A stretch of 64,000 nucleotides of DNA from Chloracidobacterium sp. N (GTDB lineage: Bacteria > Acidobacteriota > Blastocatellia > Chloracidobacteriales > Chloracidobacteriaceae). The stretch covers positions 1,161,501 to 1,225,500 of the forward strand of contig NZ_CP072642.1 of NCBI RefSeq assembly GCF_018304765.1. The letters run 5' to 3'. Shown here in pieces: positions 7,958 to 16,657 of this stretch (the first letter of the stretch is position 1; each line of letters opens with the position of its first letter). Under the pieces are notes generated by a model. It made no database searches, had not been told where the DNA came from, and worked only from the letters and a program-made list of their open reading frames with translations. A program made the position numbers and the translations under genes.

Positions 7958-9467
7958 TAACCACAAACTTTCATCATCATGGAAAACTAGAGAGCTCTTG
8001 AGGAGCAAGGGGCAATTTTGGACACCCGATTGGGTCGCTGAGCCAATGGTTGAATATGTTCTTGCCGAAAAAGGCGGCCTTCTCTTTGACCCAGCAGTTG
8101 GGGCAGGAGCATTCTTCCGTGCTGCGAAAGTAGTAGCTAGTGAAAAAGGTCTCTCCGTTAGATTTGCCGGAATGGAAATTGACCCAGTAACACTATCTCA
8201 AGCCCAAGAGAATGGCCTAACTAAAGATGATATTGCTTTGGTAGAAATTGCTGATTTTGTACTCCAAGCACCCTGTAAGAAATTTCACGCCATTGTAGCT
8301 AATCCTCCATACATTCGGCATCACCGAATCACTCCAGAGAAAAAAGTACAACTTAGGCGTTTGAGCATTCAAACAATTGGCAAAGCACTTGATGGACGAG
8401 CAGGGCTACATGTGTATTTCTTGATGCGTGCTTTGTCACTACTTGAAGAAAATGGAAGATTAGCATTTATTGTACCTGCTGACGTATGTGAAGGTAAATT
8501 CGCCTCTGAGTTATGGACTTGGATTACAGCAAATTTTACTTTAGATGCCATTATAACCTTTTCTCCAGAAGCATCACCATTTCCTCAAATTGATGTAAAT
8601 CCAATTATTTTACTTATTCGCAGATCAGCGCCGAGAGAGAGATTTCTGTGGGCCAAGTGCTGCTTTCAGGCAACCAGCTCATTCAAATATTGGGTGAGGT
8701 CTCAATTTAGGGATACATCTAAACGAGACTTGATTGTAATTGAACGAGACTTGAAAGAAGGATTATCTGAAGGATTTTCAAGGGAACCTACTTTATGTAA
8801 AGGAAAAAGTAGATACGTTCTTGGTGATTTTATTTCGGTTAAGCGTGGCATTGCAACAGGAGCAAATGACTTTTTCTTTATGACTGCCGAGAAAGTAAGA
8901 GAATTAAGAATACCTGAAAAGTATCTCACTCAAGCAATTGGCCGCACAAGAGACGTTGTAGGAGACGAAATTACTTATCGAACACTTGAAGAAATTGAGA
9001 AAAAGGGAAGGCCCACTCTACTACTATCGCTCAATGAGGATAACTTAGAAAATTTTCCAGAATCTGTTAAACAATACCTCAGCAAAGGTGAAGAACTAGG
9101 ATTGCCTAACCGTCCTTTGATTTCACAGCGCAATCCTTGGTATAAAATAGAAACCCGTATTCCACCACCTTTTTTATTTGCTTATTTGGGCCGTCGTAAC
9201 TCAAGGTTTATTCGAAATTACGCTTACGTTGTTCCATTGACAAGCTTCCTGTGCATATATCCAAAGAGGAATGATAAAAAAAACATAGACCAAATTTGGA
9301 AAATCCTCACTCATCCAGATGTGTTAGCAGGTCTTTCAATGGTTGGGAAAACTTATGGTGACGGCGCAATAAAGGTTGAGCCTAGATTTTTAGAGAAGCT
9401 TCCTATTCCAGACCATGTTGTTGAACTGTCGGGCCTTTCGATGCAGATGTGTCTATTTGAGCGATAA
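7944..9467 (+). CDS. Type II N6-adenine DNA methyltransferase (gamma class)
   Basis: It should methylate adenine within the recognition site of the partner nuclease. Motif I is FDPAVGAGAF near residue 48, the acidic strand of motif II is GMEID, and motif IV is NPPYIRHH near residue 120, the N6-adenine signature. The motif order I...IV and a C-terminal target-recognition half (residues ~270-490, ISVKRGIATGANDFFF) fit the TaqI/AccI-type methyltransferases. The C-terminus (LEKLPIPD) also fits that family. The 507-residue length is normal. Composition is as AT-rich as the nuclease gene, and the two form an operon with 14-bp overlap. Confidence 0.88.
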   Translation: MLKTSNHKLSSSWKTRELLRSKGQFWTPDWVAEPMVEYVLAEKGGLLFDPAVGAGAFFRAAKVVASEKGLSVRFAGMEIDPVTLSQAQENGLTKDDIALVEIADFVLQAPCKKFHAIVANPPYIRHHRITPEKKVQLRRLSIQTIGKALDGRAGLHVYFLMRALSLLEENGRLAFIVPADVCEGKFASELWTWITANFTLDAIITFSPEASPFPQIDVNPIILLIRRSAPRERFLWAKCCFQATSSFKYWVRSQFRDTSKRDLIVIERDLKEGLSEGFSREPTLCKGKSRYVLGDFISVKRGIATGANDFFFMTAEKVRELRIPEKYLTQAIGRTRDVVGDEITYRTLEEIEKKGRPTLLLSLNEDNLENFPESVKQYLSKGEELGLPNRPLISQRNPWYKIETRIPPPFLFAYLGRRNSRFIRNYAYVVPLTSFLCIYPKRNDKKNIDQIWKILTHPDVLAGLSMVGKTYGDGAIKVEPRFLEKLPIPDHVVELSGLSMQMCLFER

Positions 9468-9483
9468 GATTTAAATAAGGCCT

Positions 9484-9516
9484 ATGAAGTGTGCTGAAAG
9501 TAGCTGCATACTTCAT
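9484..9516 (+). terminator. Terminator-like hairpin after the restriction-modification pair
   Basis: ATGAAGTGTGC at 9484-9494 pairs with GCATACTTCAT at 9506-9516 (11 bp, one G-U) and is followed by a pyrimidine-rich run, GCTTGCTATTTCTTTTC. It separates the AT-rich island from dtd. Confidence 0.5.
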
Positions 9517-9544
9517 GCTTGCTATTTCTTTTCTGAAATTTGCC

Positions 9545-10012
9545 ATGCGGCTTGTTATCCAGCGTGTGACTCAGGCTTCCGTGACCGTCGGGGGAAAGCT
9601 CGTCGGGCGCTGCGGTCGCGGTTTGTGCATTCTCGTCGGCATCACACACCGGGATACCGCCGCCGATGCCGACTGGCTGGCCGAAAAAACAGCCAATCTG
9701 CGCATTTTTGAGGATGAAAACGGGAAGATGAACCGCTCGCTGCTCGACATCGGTGGCGAGGCGCTGGTGGTTTCCCAGTTCACCCTCTACGGCGATGCGC
9801 GCAAGGGCCGCCGCCCTTCGTTTACCGCCGCGGCTCCCCCGGAGACCGCTGAACCACTCGTGACGCGCTACGCTGACGCCCTCCGGCTGCTGGGCATTCC
9901 GGTTGGGACCGGTGTCTTTGGCGCCATGATGCAGGTCGAAATCCACAACGACGGCCCGGTGACACTCATTCTGGAGCGGGGCGGAATATCAGTCAGCGCG
10001 GAGGTCGAGTAA
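9545..10012 (+). CDS. dtd: D-aminoacyl-tRNA deacylase
   Basis: It hydrolyses D-aminoacyl-tRNAs (and Gly-tRNA-Ala), a translation quality-control step. The 155-residue protein starts [15 protein letters not shown]. It contains the two cross-subunit motifs, SQFTLYGD near residue 78 and NDGPVTL near the C-terminus; a longer upstream frame is disregarded because it adds non-family residues. GC content is back to the chromosomal level. The last 24 bp overlap the convergent gene on the other strand. Confidence 0.95.
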   Translation: MRLVIQRVTQASVTVGGKLVGRCGRGLCILVGITHRDTAADADWLAEKTANLRIFEDENGKMNRSLLDIGGEALVVSQFTLYGDARKGRRPSFTAAAPPETAEPLVTRYADALRLLGIPVGTGVFGAMMQVEIHNDGPVTLILERGGISVSAEVE

Positions 10013-11413
10013 GTACGTGTCTGAAACATACCCGTCCGGGTTCATCACCTGGACGCTGACGTAACGCTCGCGCAGGACTTCCGCCGGAAGCCGGAAGTAC
10101 ACCCGCTGGTTGAACAACCCACGGAGAGACTTCTTGACGCTGGCCTGTGTCTCAATGCCGTTGACGATGAGGGTTGGAGTATCACCCAGCCCCTGACCGC
10201 GTACAAACAACCCGACCGTCGGTACAGATGACCGGCCGGGCAGGTGAACCCGCGCCACGTTGGTGACTTGGATATTGTGGCAAACCACGGTGTGCGTATC
10301 GGTAAGCTGCTGCCCCTGCTCATCGGACAACCAGACGGTGTAGCGTCCCACGCGCGGCGGTAACTCAAACAGCCCCAGCCGCCCCGACCAGGCACGGAAG
10401 GGAAGGCTCAGAAAAGTTCCGTCTTCGGCGAGCAGCGAAACCTGTGAGGCCCGTTCCAGATGGTCGCCCAGCACCATGACGCGCCGGTTCTTGAGCGTGA
10501 CGAAGTTGTTGACGAAGCCGCGCAGACGTGGCTCGGTGGCTGTCGGGCCTGCTGAAACCTCGACGGTGGTCACAAATGGCTTCCAGGCCTGTTCGTCGCC
10601 AAGCGCGCCGACCAACAGTGCGCGCCCAACCGCGTTGCCCTGTATTACCAGGGTACTGTTGGAAAAACTGCCTTGGATACAGCCTGAATCCAGACTAAGA
10701 ACGGCGAAATCAAAGACCGGCAGCCGTCCCGCAAGGGACTGGGCAAAACCACTCCAGGTCATCCGTTCGCCGACGTACAGGGGCAAAAACGCCGGCGGCG
10801 GCTCGGCTTTGACGCTGGATGGCGGCAGGCTGCCGGCGGCGGTGGCGTCCAGGACGCGGATGGCCGCAACCTGGGAAACGACTTCGCCTTCCGGTGTGCG
10901 GTTGGCGCAGACCGCCAGAACTCCGGCCATCCCGGCGTGGCGCGCTGTCACCCGCCAGACGACTTCATGTGGGGTCGGACTCGGAAGCACATCAATGTCG
11001 AGGACGGCCGACAGGCGGCTGCGATCAGCCAGGATGCGCCCGGCCGAGTAGTAAATGGCATCCCGTACCGGATGGGATTCAAAGGCCACTGCGCCGGCCA
11101 GTCGTGCCGAGACGCCATCGCCAGCAAAACGAAACGTCACCGTCCGCGTATCGCCGACGCGCATCAACTCCGGCAGCCCGTCAATCACTATCGGCGTGTC
11201 GCCTTTCGGCAGAGCTGTCATGAGGCGGAGGTCGGCCAGCGTGCGCATCGAACTCGTGCTGGACAGGGTGTAGCCAGGATACAGCGCCACCTGCCGCTCA
11301 ACGGCAATATCAGCCTGGGCCGTCAAAAGGCCACCAAAGAAGAGAAGCAGTGCCAGTGGAAGTACTGATGGCTTCAAAAGGTATGTCCGGTAGGTTGCGG
11401 CGGCCCTGCCCAT
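9989..11413 (-). CDS. Secreted protein of unknown function with Ig/IPT-like C-terminal half
   Basis: This is a 474-residue protein with an N-terminal signal sequence ([23 protein letters not shown]), so it is exported. The body is beta-rich and has no catalytic motif I recognise. The last ~90 residues ([25 protein letters not shown] ... [14 protein letters not shown]) resemble an IPT/TIG-type Ig domain. A similar pattern ([18 protein letters not shown]) sits about 80 residues earlier, so there may be two such domains. It is monocistronic and convergent with dtd by 24 bp. A role as a surface or periplasmic structural protein is a guess. Confidence 0.7.
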   Translation of the reverse strand: MGRAAATYRTYLLKPSVLPLALLLFFGGLLTAQADIAVERQVALYPGYTLSSTSSMRTLADLRLMTALPKGDTPIVIDGLPELMRVGDTRTVTFRFAGDGVSARLAGAVAFESHPVRDAIYYSAGRILADRSRLSAVLDIDVLPSPTPHEVVWRVTARHAGMAGVLAVCANRTPEGEVVSQVAAIRVLDATAAGSLPPSSVKAEPPPAFLPLYVGERMTWSGFAQSLAGRLPVFDFAVLSLDSGCIQGSFSNSTLVIQGNAVGRALLVGALGDEQAWKPFVTTVEVSAGPTATEPRLRGFVNNFVTLKNRRVMVLGDHLERASQVSLLAEDGTFLSLPFRAWSGRLGLFELPPRVGRYTVWLSDEQGQQLTDTHTVVCHNIQVTNVARVHLPGRSSVPTVGLFVRGQGLGDTPTLIVNGIETQASVKKSLRGLFNQRVYFRLPAEVLRERYVSVQVMNPDGYVSDTYLLDLRAD

Positions 11414-11551
11414 GGCAAATTACCTCGGCATCAAGGAGAGTTTGTGGACATCCGGTGGTATCCGGTTATGTAACACAGTGCCTGCCAACAACGGAAAGGC
11501 TTTTCATGGCAACAGAAAGCGGACTACAGTGCCGTATCACACGCAGAAGCC

Positions 11552-12394
11552 ATGGCTAAACCATCTCAAAACGGCACTTCCAGAGGTGCCGACGGTCCGG
11601 TGCACGTCCTTCACGTCACGGACAGCCATCTGTTTGCCCAGCGCACCGGTCGCCTGCTTGGCCTGGTGACGTATGATTCCCTGACGGCCGTGCTCGCCGC
11701 TGCGGCTGCCGAACCACCCGATATGGTCTTGGCGACGGGCGACCTGGCGCAGGACGGCACGGCGCAGGCCTACGCGCACCTGGCCGAAGCCTTCTCCGGC
11801 TTTGCCGCTGCCTGTCCGCTCCCGCCGCCAGTCTATTGGTTGCCCGGCAACCACGACGAGCCGGCAGTGATGCGCGCAACGCTGACCTGTGCGCCACTGC
11901 GCCCGGAGACGGAGGTCGTCGTAGGCGGGTGGTACATCATTCTGCTGGATTCAACCGTTCCCGGCGAGGTTGGCGGCGCCTTGTCCGAAGATGAGCTGGC
12001 GCGTCTTGATGCCGGCCTCCGCGCCCATGCCGATTGCCCGGCGCTGGTCTGCCTGCATCACAACCCCGTGGTGACAAGCGCCCGGTGGATGGATGACATC
12101 GGGCTGGCCAATGCCGATGCCTTTTTTGCCGTTCTCGACCGCCATCCCCAAGTGCGTGGCGTGCTGTGGGGGCATGTTCACCAGGCAATAGACCTGGAGC
12201 GCCAAGGCGTCCGGCTGATGGCCTCACCTTCAACCTGCATTCAGTTCAAACCGGAAACAGTCGAATTTGGTCTTGACCCGTCAGCGCCGGGCTACCGGCG
12301 GCTGTGGTTGTATCCCGATGGCCGGCTGGAAACCCGGGTGTTTCGGATCAGCAATTTTGCCGGTTGCGCCGATCCTGACGCAACCGGCTACTAG
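11552..12394 (+). CDS. cpdA: 3',5'-cyclic-nucleotide phosphodiesterase, CpdA-like
   Basis: This is a 280-residue calcineurin-like metallophosphoesterase. Metal-binding motifs appear in order: TDSH (DxH) near residue 24, TGDLAQDG near 62, PGNHDEP near 96, LHHNP near 166 and WGHVHQ near 204. This arrangement and the family's cAMP phosphodiesterase members suggest it lowers cellular cAMP, but other small phosphodiesters are possible substrates. There is no signal peptide, so it is likely cytoplasmic. The gene stands alone, with a hairpin embedded in its final codons and a convergent His-rich gene beyond. Confidence 0.85.
   Translation: MAKPSQNGTSRGADGPVHVLHVTDSHLFAQRTGRLLGLVTYDSLTAVLAAAAAEPPDMVLATGDLAQDGTAQAYAHLAEAFSGFAAACPLPPPVYWLPGNHDEPAVMRATLTCAPLRPETEVVVGGWYIILLDSTVPGEVGGALSEDELARLDAGLRAHADCPALVCLHHNPVVTSARWMDDIGLANADAFFAVLDRHPQVRGVLWGHVHQAIDLERQGVRLMASPSTCIQFKPETVEFGLDPSAPGYRRLWLYPDGRLETRVFRISNFAGCADPDATGY
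12359..12388. terminator. Terminator-like hairpin spanning the end of cpdA
   Basis: GCCGGTTGCG at 12359-12368 pairs with CGCAACCGGC at 12379-12388 (10-bp stem, 10-nt loop) just before the cpdA stop. It lies between convergent genes and has no T-run, so function is tentative. Confidence 0.4.
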
Positions 12395-12415
12395 ATGTTC
12401 AGGTGGTTTCAGTCG

Positions 12416-12751
12416 TTACAGCACGGTGACAGGGCCGTGATCGTCACAGTGCCCGTCGTGGACGTGATGCAGCCGCCCGTCCACGAGGTAATCCACATGG
12501 TCACCGTGCGGAACGGCCTCATGTCCGCAGCCCGGGCCGTGGACGTGCGCGCACGCCGTGGGGTATGGCGCACAGCCATCGGGGTTCGTGCTGCTGACGG
12601 CAATGCAGTGTTCGTCGTAGTGGTCGCCGTGCGGAGAGTGCAGGTGGCCATCGTGGAGGTAGTCCACGTGATCATCGTGCTGAATGCGTGTATGCCCGCA
12701 GGCGGCGTCATGGGTGTGGGCGTGGTCGGGGTGGGTTGTGCAGCTCGTCAT
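12416..12751 (-). CDS. Histidine-rich metal-binding protein
   Basis: This is a 111-residue protein starting MTSCTTHPDHAHTHD. The start is supported by AAAGGAG about 8 nt upstream. Roughly a quarter of the residues are His, and there are many Asp and a few Cys. Two imperfect repeats are visible: CGH....HDDHVDYLHDGHLHSPHGDHYDEH and CGH....HGDHVDYLVDGRLHHVHDGHCDDH. No signal peptide or membrane segment is seen, so it is probably a cytoplasmic metal buffer or chaperone for Zn, Ni or Co. It is the second gene of an operon with an ArsR/SmtB-type regulator 60 bp upstream, which supports metal-controlled expression. Confidence 0.8.
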   Translation of the reverse strand: MTSCTTHPDHAHTHDAACGHTRIQHDDHVDYLHDGHLHSPHGDHYDEHCIAVSSTNPDGCAPYPTACAHVHGPGCGHEAVPHGDHVDYLVDGRLHHVHDGHCDDHGPVTVL

Positions 12752-12811
12752 TGGATGACTCCTTTCAGGTGGATAGGGTGGTGAGACCGTTCCGCCGGAT
12801 GCCTTCATGCG

Positions 12812-13162
12812 TTACGCATCATCGTGAATGATGTCGTGCCGCGCATGGGCCAGCCCCTGGTGGAACAGATGCCGGACGTGTTCATCTGCCAGGCGGTAGT
12901 AGGCGTGCTTGCCTTCGCGGCGAACGGAGACAATCCCCAGCGTACGCAGCAAACGGAGCTGGCTGGAAATCGCCGGCTGCGACATCCCCAGCGTCAGGCA
13001 CATTTCGCCGACACACATTTCGCCGGCATCGAGCAGAGCGATGATTTTCACCCGGGTCGGATCGCCGAGCGCCTTGAACATATCGGCAACGCGCCAGGCC
13101 AGCGGGGCCGTGAGCACTTCCCGTTCGGCTGGTTGGTGTTGATTGCTACATGGGGAGGCCAT
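12812..13162 (-). CDS. ArsR/SmtB-family metal-sensing repressor
   Basis: This is a 116-residue winged-helix repressor. The core is MFKALGDPTRVKIIALLDAGEMCVGEMCLTLGMSQPAISSQLRLLRTLGIV, with the recognition helix SQPAISSQLRLL. Two possible metal sites are visible: Cys residues in EMCVGEMC near the recognition helix (alpha-3N type), and an Asp/His set in the last helix (DEHVRHLFHQGLAHARHDIIHDD), like the alpha-5 zinc site of SmtB/CzrA. The His-rich C-terminus favours zinc sensing. It leads an operon with the His-rich protein, and an AT-rich inverted repeat lies just upstream. Confidence 0.9.
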   Translation of the reverse strand: MASPCSNQHQPAEREVLTAPLAWRVADMFKALGDPTRVKIIALLDAGEMCVGEMCLTLGMSQPAISSQLRLLRTLGIVSVRREGKHAYYRLADEHVRHLFHQGLAHARHDIIHDDA

Positions 13163-13175
13163 AGATTACCGCTAA

Positions 13176-13206
13176 CAGATAAGCATTTGATTATGTGTTT
13201 TATCTG
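13176..13206 (-). promoter_or_regulatory. Candidate operator/promoter of the ArsR-family operon
   Basis: CAGATAA at 13176-13182 and TTATCTG at 13200-13206 form an inverted repeat with a 17-bp spacer. Inside it, ATAAGCATTTGATTAT (13179-13194) is an imperfect palindrome (6 of 8 pairs) like SmtB/ArsR boxes. The position 14-44 bp upstream of the regulator start is right for autorepression. Confidence 0.5.
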
Positions 13207-13212
13207 AAAGCC

Positions 13213-13240
13213 CCCCCGGCGTCAAGCGGGAAGCCGGGGG
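13213..13240 (-). terminator. Terminator-like hairpin after the hisIE/TrpE-like operon
   Basis: CCCCCGGC (13213-13220) pairs with GCCGGGGG (13233-13240) across a 12-nt loop. On the minus strand it is followed by GGGGCTTTC. It sits between the TrpE-like gene and the ArsR regulator. Confidence 0.45.
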
Positions 13241-13357
13241 CTGCCGGTTGGGAAGCGCCGGATTCAGTGCACCTCATTCAGTGCACCTCCGGCGCGATGG
13301 CAGGCTGACGCGGCGGTTACGGGGGCTGCTGGTTGGGAAGCGCCGGATTCAGTGCAC
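13236..13357. repeat. Direct repeat: duplicated 3' end of the TrpE-like gene plus 14-bp tandem
   Basis: A 37-bp sequence at 13236-13272 recurs at 13321-13357 with one mismatch, an 85-bp period. The second copy contains the last codons and stop of the TrpE-like gene, so the first is a duplicate of that gene end. Inside the interval, ATTCAGTGCACCTC is perfectly repeated in tandem at 13262-13275 and 13276-13289. Confidence 0.85.
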
Positions 13358-14836
13358 GGCCTGGGCTTCAGCCTGTTCCATCAGGGCTGCGATGTGCTGG
13401 GCTGTTTTGGCCCCTTTGACCAAGGCTTCGCCGAGGTTGGTATCGCCAGTCAACGTGGCAAAGGCATAGAACCGCGCAACCTGGTTGGTCACTTCGAGGA
13501 CGTGACAGGTTTCGCAGGACAGCAACTCCACCTGTGGGACAAGCAGGCAGAACTGGCTTCCGAAGTGATGCCGCCGGACGGGTTCAAGGGCCGTCGTCAG
13601 GCGCAGGGCAGGGCGTTTGGGGAGTCCGGTCCACTGGGCGCTGGGCAGGCGCGCGGCGAGAACATCCAGATAATCGCGTCCCGACGCGATTCGGGCCTGG
13701 AGCGTTGAAATGAGTTGCACCTGTTGCGAGGCGGCTTCCGCCTGGGCAAGAATTTCCAGTTCCAGCGAGCCGTAGCCGGCAACCTGTCCGAGGTCGTTGC
13801 GCAGCGCATCCACGAAACCGATGTGCTGACCCATTGCCGACTCGGCGCTGGCCAGTTCGGCCAGGGCCAGGGAGAGTTCGGCCTCGGTACTTCCGGCCGG
13901 GCGCTCATGAGTCGCCAGATAGGCGCGGAGGTGTTCTCCCTGTCCCTGAACGACGTTGTGGGCAATGCCGCCAAGAACCGCCGTGCCACCGGCAGAGAAG
14001 AAGAACGTGCCCAACAGGGAGGGGGTCGCCCGCAGCAGCCGGTAGATCGAAAAGGGATGGGCGGCCGTCGGACGTTCCAGGCGCTGCGCCAGCGTGGCCA
14101 CGTGAAGCTCACCGGCGGCAATGCACTGTTCCGTGTGTTCAACGGCCTGCCGGAACTGCTCCGGTGTCATGGGGGTGACGATGGAACGCGACGTTGGGCG
14201 TGGCAGCGCCGGTAACACCGGGAATGGGCCGTCGAGTTGTTGCGCCACGGACTGGAGGCGCTGTTGCGCGGCGGCGTAGTCGGCTTCGAGCCGTTCAGTC
14301 CGTCCGTCGGTCGGGACATTGACAACGATATGCAGGCGCTGGTGGGCATGGTCAAACACGATGACCGTGCCAAAAGCGGCGAGGACCCCTTCCACGGTCG
14401 GCGGTACGCGGGGCGGTACGCCGTGAAGCTGGTGGGACGCTTCGTGCGCCAGATAGCCAAAGGCGGCACTGGCCAGCGCCGGTATATCCGCTACGGGCGC
14501 GAGGATGTCGGCCCGAAGCCGCCGCCGGACGGCTTGCAGCAGCGTTTCCGTGCGTTCGAGCGTGGCGTGCGGGGTGCGTAGCTCAACCTTTCCATCCCTG
14601 CCGGTGATGATCCAGCGTGGGTCGAGACCGATGAGGGTATAGGGGGGGAGATGGCGTTCGAGGCGTTGATTCTCGAACAGGCCGACATCGCCGGATTGAC
14701 CGGCCACTTTCAGAAAGACCCCAACCGGTGTGTGAACGTCCGCCGGCAGGGTCACGGCCACGGGAACGACGGTTGCTTCCTGGGCCAGCGCCAGGAAGGC
14801 ATCGTATGTTGCCGGCTGAAATTGCAGCGTGGACAC
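13349..14836 (-). CDS. TrpE-like chorismate-binding protein with eroded active site
   Basis: This is a 495-residue protein with the fold pattern of anthranilate synthase component I. The N-terminal half has the family's GLDPRWII...GYLAHEA layout, and the C-terminal half follows with PFSIYRLLRATPS near residue 265. The catalytic signatures are altered. The PIAGTRPRG block reads ATHERPAGS (~305). The helix DLxRNDLGRV reads DALRNDLGQV (~345) without the usual Glu-His pair. The His of VMHIVS is Gln-Leu (~375), the PAGTVSGAPK block is AQWTGLPKRP (~400), and the metal-binding Glu residues near the C-terminus are not evident. It starts 20 bp after hisIE ends, in the same operon. It may be a pseudoenzyme or have changed function; an intact trpE would have to be elsewhere. 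Confidence 0.75.
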   Translation of the reverse strand: MSTLQFQPATYDAFLALAQEATVVPVAVTLPADVHTPVGVFLKVAGQSGDVGLFENQRLERHLPPYTLIGLDPRWIITGRDGKVELRTPHATLERTETLLQAVRRRLRADILAPVADIPALASAAFGYLAHEASHQLHGVPPRVPPTVEGVLAAFGTVIVFDHAHQRLHIVVNVPTDGRTERLEADYAAAQQRLQSVAQQLDGPFPVLPALPRPTSRSIVTPMTPEQFRQAVEHTEQCIAAGELHVATLAQRLERPTAAHPFSIYRLLRATPSLLGTFFFSAGGTAVLGGIAHNVVQGQGEHLRAYLATHERPAGSTEAELSLALAELASAESAMGQHIGFVDALRNDLGQVAGYGSLELEILAQAEAASQQVQLISTLQARIASGRDYLDVLAARLPSAQWTGLPKRPALRLTTALEPVRRHHFGSQFCLLVPQVELLSCETCHVLEVTNQVARFYAFATLTGDTNLGEALVKGAKTAQHIAALMEQAEAQAVH

Positions 14837-14855
14837 GGTGGACTCGCTCCGGGGC

Positions 14856-15596
14856 TTACTCCGTGGGAAGAGGTCGGCGTTTGCCGGCGCGGCTGCGCAG
14901 AATTTCGGCCACGTCGTGGGGTGTCACATCCCGCGCCACCATCAGGACGAGCAGGTGGTAGAGCAGGTCGGCCATTTCAGCGGCCAATTCCGTGCGGGGT
15001 TCATTTTTGGCGGCAATGATGGTTTCGGCCGCTTCCTCGCCGACCTTTTTGAGAATCTTGTCCAGCCCGGCCGTAAACAGATAGGTGGTGTAAGCGCCTT
15101 CCGGCCGTTTTGCCTGGCGTTCCTGGATCAGGGCATACAGCTCATCAAGCAGAATGCCCAGTTCGAGCGCGCTGTGGGGGACGAGTTTAACTTCCGGCGG
15201 GGCAATGGACGGCGTTCCATCGGGGGCGTGGGCCGCTGGTATCGGGGGGGCACTGTCGGTTTGGGCGGTAGTCGCGTTGCATGGGAGCAGGGATTGGAAA
15301 AAGCAACTCGTGGCGCCGGTGTGACAGGCCGGCCCACGCGGTTCAACTCTGACGACAAGGGCATCGCCGTCGCAATCCAGCCGTATGTCCACAACCCGTT
15401 GGGTGTGGCCCGACGTGGCCCCCTTGTGCCACAGGGATTGACGCGAGCGGCTCCAGAGCCAGACCTCGCCGGTTTCGCAGGTGAGTTGGTAACTGGCAGC
15501 ATTCATGTAGGCCAGGGTGAGCACCTCGTTGGTCGTGGCATCCTGAATGACGACCGGCACGAGGCCGTTGGCATCGAAACGAATCGCTTCCGTCAT
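14856..15596 (-). CDS. hisI: Bifunctional phosphoribosyl-AMP cyclohydrolase / phosphoribosyl-ATP pyrophosphatase
   Basis: HisIE catalyses steps 2 and 3 of histidine synthesis. The HisI domain (residues ~1-105) shows [25 protein letters not shown] and the metal-binding region [11 protein letters not shown] with [13 protein letters not shown] ~35-residue Pro/Ala linker follows. The HisE domain (~135-246) shows [14 protein letters not shown] and [16 protein letters not shown] with a D-LLYH helix. The two domains being fused is common. It forms an operon with the downstream TrpE-like gene. The 99-bp gap from the lasso kinase upstream holds nothing I recognise. Confidence 0.95.
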   Translation of the reverse strand: MTEAIRFDANGLVPVVIQDATTNEVLTLAYMNAASYQLTCETGEVWLWSRSRQSLWHKGATSGHTQRVVDIRLDCDGDALVVRVEPRGPACHTGATSCFFQSLLPCNATTAQTDSAPPIPAAHAPDGTPSIAPPEVKLVPHSALELGILLDELYALIQERQAKRPEGAYTTYLFTAGLDKILKKVGEEAAETIIAAKNEPRTELAAEMADLLYHLLVLMVARDVTPHDVAEILRSRAGKRRPLPTE

Positions 15597-15694
15597 GGCT
15601 TGGTTACGGCAACACGTTACCGGCGTTGTAGCACAGTTGAATGGTTTCCTGACACCCTGCTGGCAACTCCCGTCGCAAACCGGGGCACAACCGT

Positions 15695-16645
15695 CTAACT
15701 GTGGCGCGCCAGGACGTAATCACAAACCTCGTCCAGTCGGGAAAAACTATGTGGAATCGAAAGGCGGCTGACGCGAACCGCCGTGACCAGTTGGGTCAGG
15801 GTATCCAGAATGGCAACCCGCGCTTCCGGCAGGGGAAGCCAGTCGGGATAGATGTTGGGCAGGAGCTGCATTACAGCCTGCATCGGAGGGAGTTGCGTAC
15901 TGCTGACCGGAGCCTCCGCCGGAACGACCTCCAAGAGGTACACGGCCGTGAGCCGTGCCGGCCGGTGTTGTTCATGGGTATCGAGAGGCAGGTAGCGTTT
16001 TTCCCAGTGCCTGGAGATGCAGGGAAGTGCGTCGGGGCGGCCGTAAAGGGCTGTGACAGAAGGGTCCCACAAGCGGATGGCGCGCGGCCCCAGATGGACC
16101 ACAAAGCCATCCGTCTGCTGTTCAACAGCAGCGACATCCTCGGCGATAATCTCCGCGCCGCGCCGGAGCAGCGCCGCTGCAAGGGTGGATTTGCCGGTAC
16201 CGTTCGGTCCCACAAAGGCCACGGCTGAGGCACCTATGGCTACTGTGCTGGCGTGCAGACACACCCGCTGCTGAATCTGGAGAACAAAACCAAGGATGGG
16301 GCCGGTCAGGTAGGTACAGGTATCCTCAAACGTCTGCGGCGGTGACCAGAGCGCCGTGATACGGCGTTGAGGGTGGTCGTAGGTGAAAGCCGTGCCGACG
16401 TTATAGCAAAAGTGAAACAGACCGCGCTCCGGCTCATGGTAGCCAATGAGTTCGGGGCCCTGCCTGGCGTCCACAATTTGCCCCTGATACCACGGTGCAC
16501 ACGCCGGGGGGCGTGGTGGCGTGGGATTTTCCTCAAAGGCGAGAAAGCCATCGGCGGTGTCTTCACCAAGGTGCACCGGCTGGAGAAAAGGAACCGGGCG
16601 GGTTGTCGTCAGTCGCCGTCCATAAACCATCTGCGCTGATGCCAT
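15695..16645 (-). CDS. HprK-like kinase of the lasso-peptide cluster
   Basis: This is a ~316-residue protein with a Walker A motif [19 protein letters not shown] near the middle and [10 protein letters not shown] after it, the HPr-kinase/phosphorylase-like P-loop fold. Such kinases are found in lasso clusters; paeninodin's kinase phosphorylates the C-terminal Ser of the precursor. Both precursors here end in Ser-Arg, so phosphorylation of that Ser is a possible role. The start is uncertain: GTG 16657 directly abuts the precursor stop, and ATG 16645 and 16630 also fit. It is the last gene of the minus-strand lasso operon. A decayed copy of its 5' end follows the other precursor gene. The C-terminal half is less conserved. 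Confidence 0.8.
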   Translation of the reverse strand: MASAQMVYGRRLTTTRPVPFLQPVHLGEDTADGFLAFEENPTPPRPPACAPWYQGQIVDARQGPELIGYHEPERGLFHFCYNVGTAFTYDHPQRRITALWSPPQTFEDTCTYLTGPILGFVLQIQQRVCLHASTVAIGASAVAFVGPNGTGKSTLAAALLRRGAEIIAEDVAAVEQQTDGFVVHLGPRAIRLWDPSVTALYGRPDALPCISRHWEKRYLPLDTHEQHRPARLTAVYLLEVVPAEAPVSSTQLPPMQAVMQLLPNIYPDWLPLPEARVAILDTLTQLVTAVRVSRLSIPHSFSRLDEVCDYVLARHS

Positions 16646-16657
16646 CTGGGGAGACAC

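Noticed and set aside
13236-13357. CRISPR-like or attachment-site repeat
   Set aside because: There are only two copies, one being a gene end; no integrase or cas gene is near.
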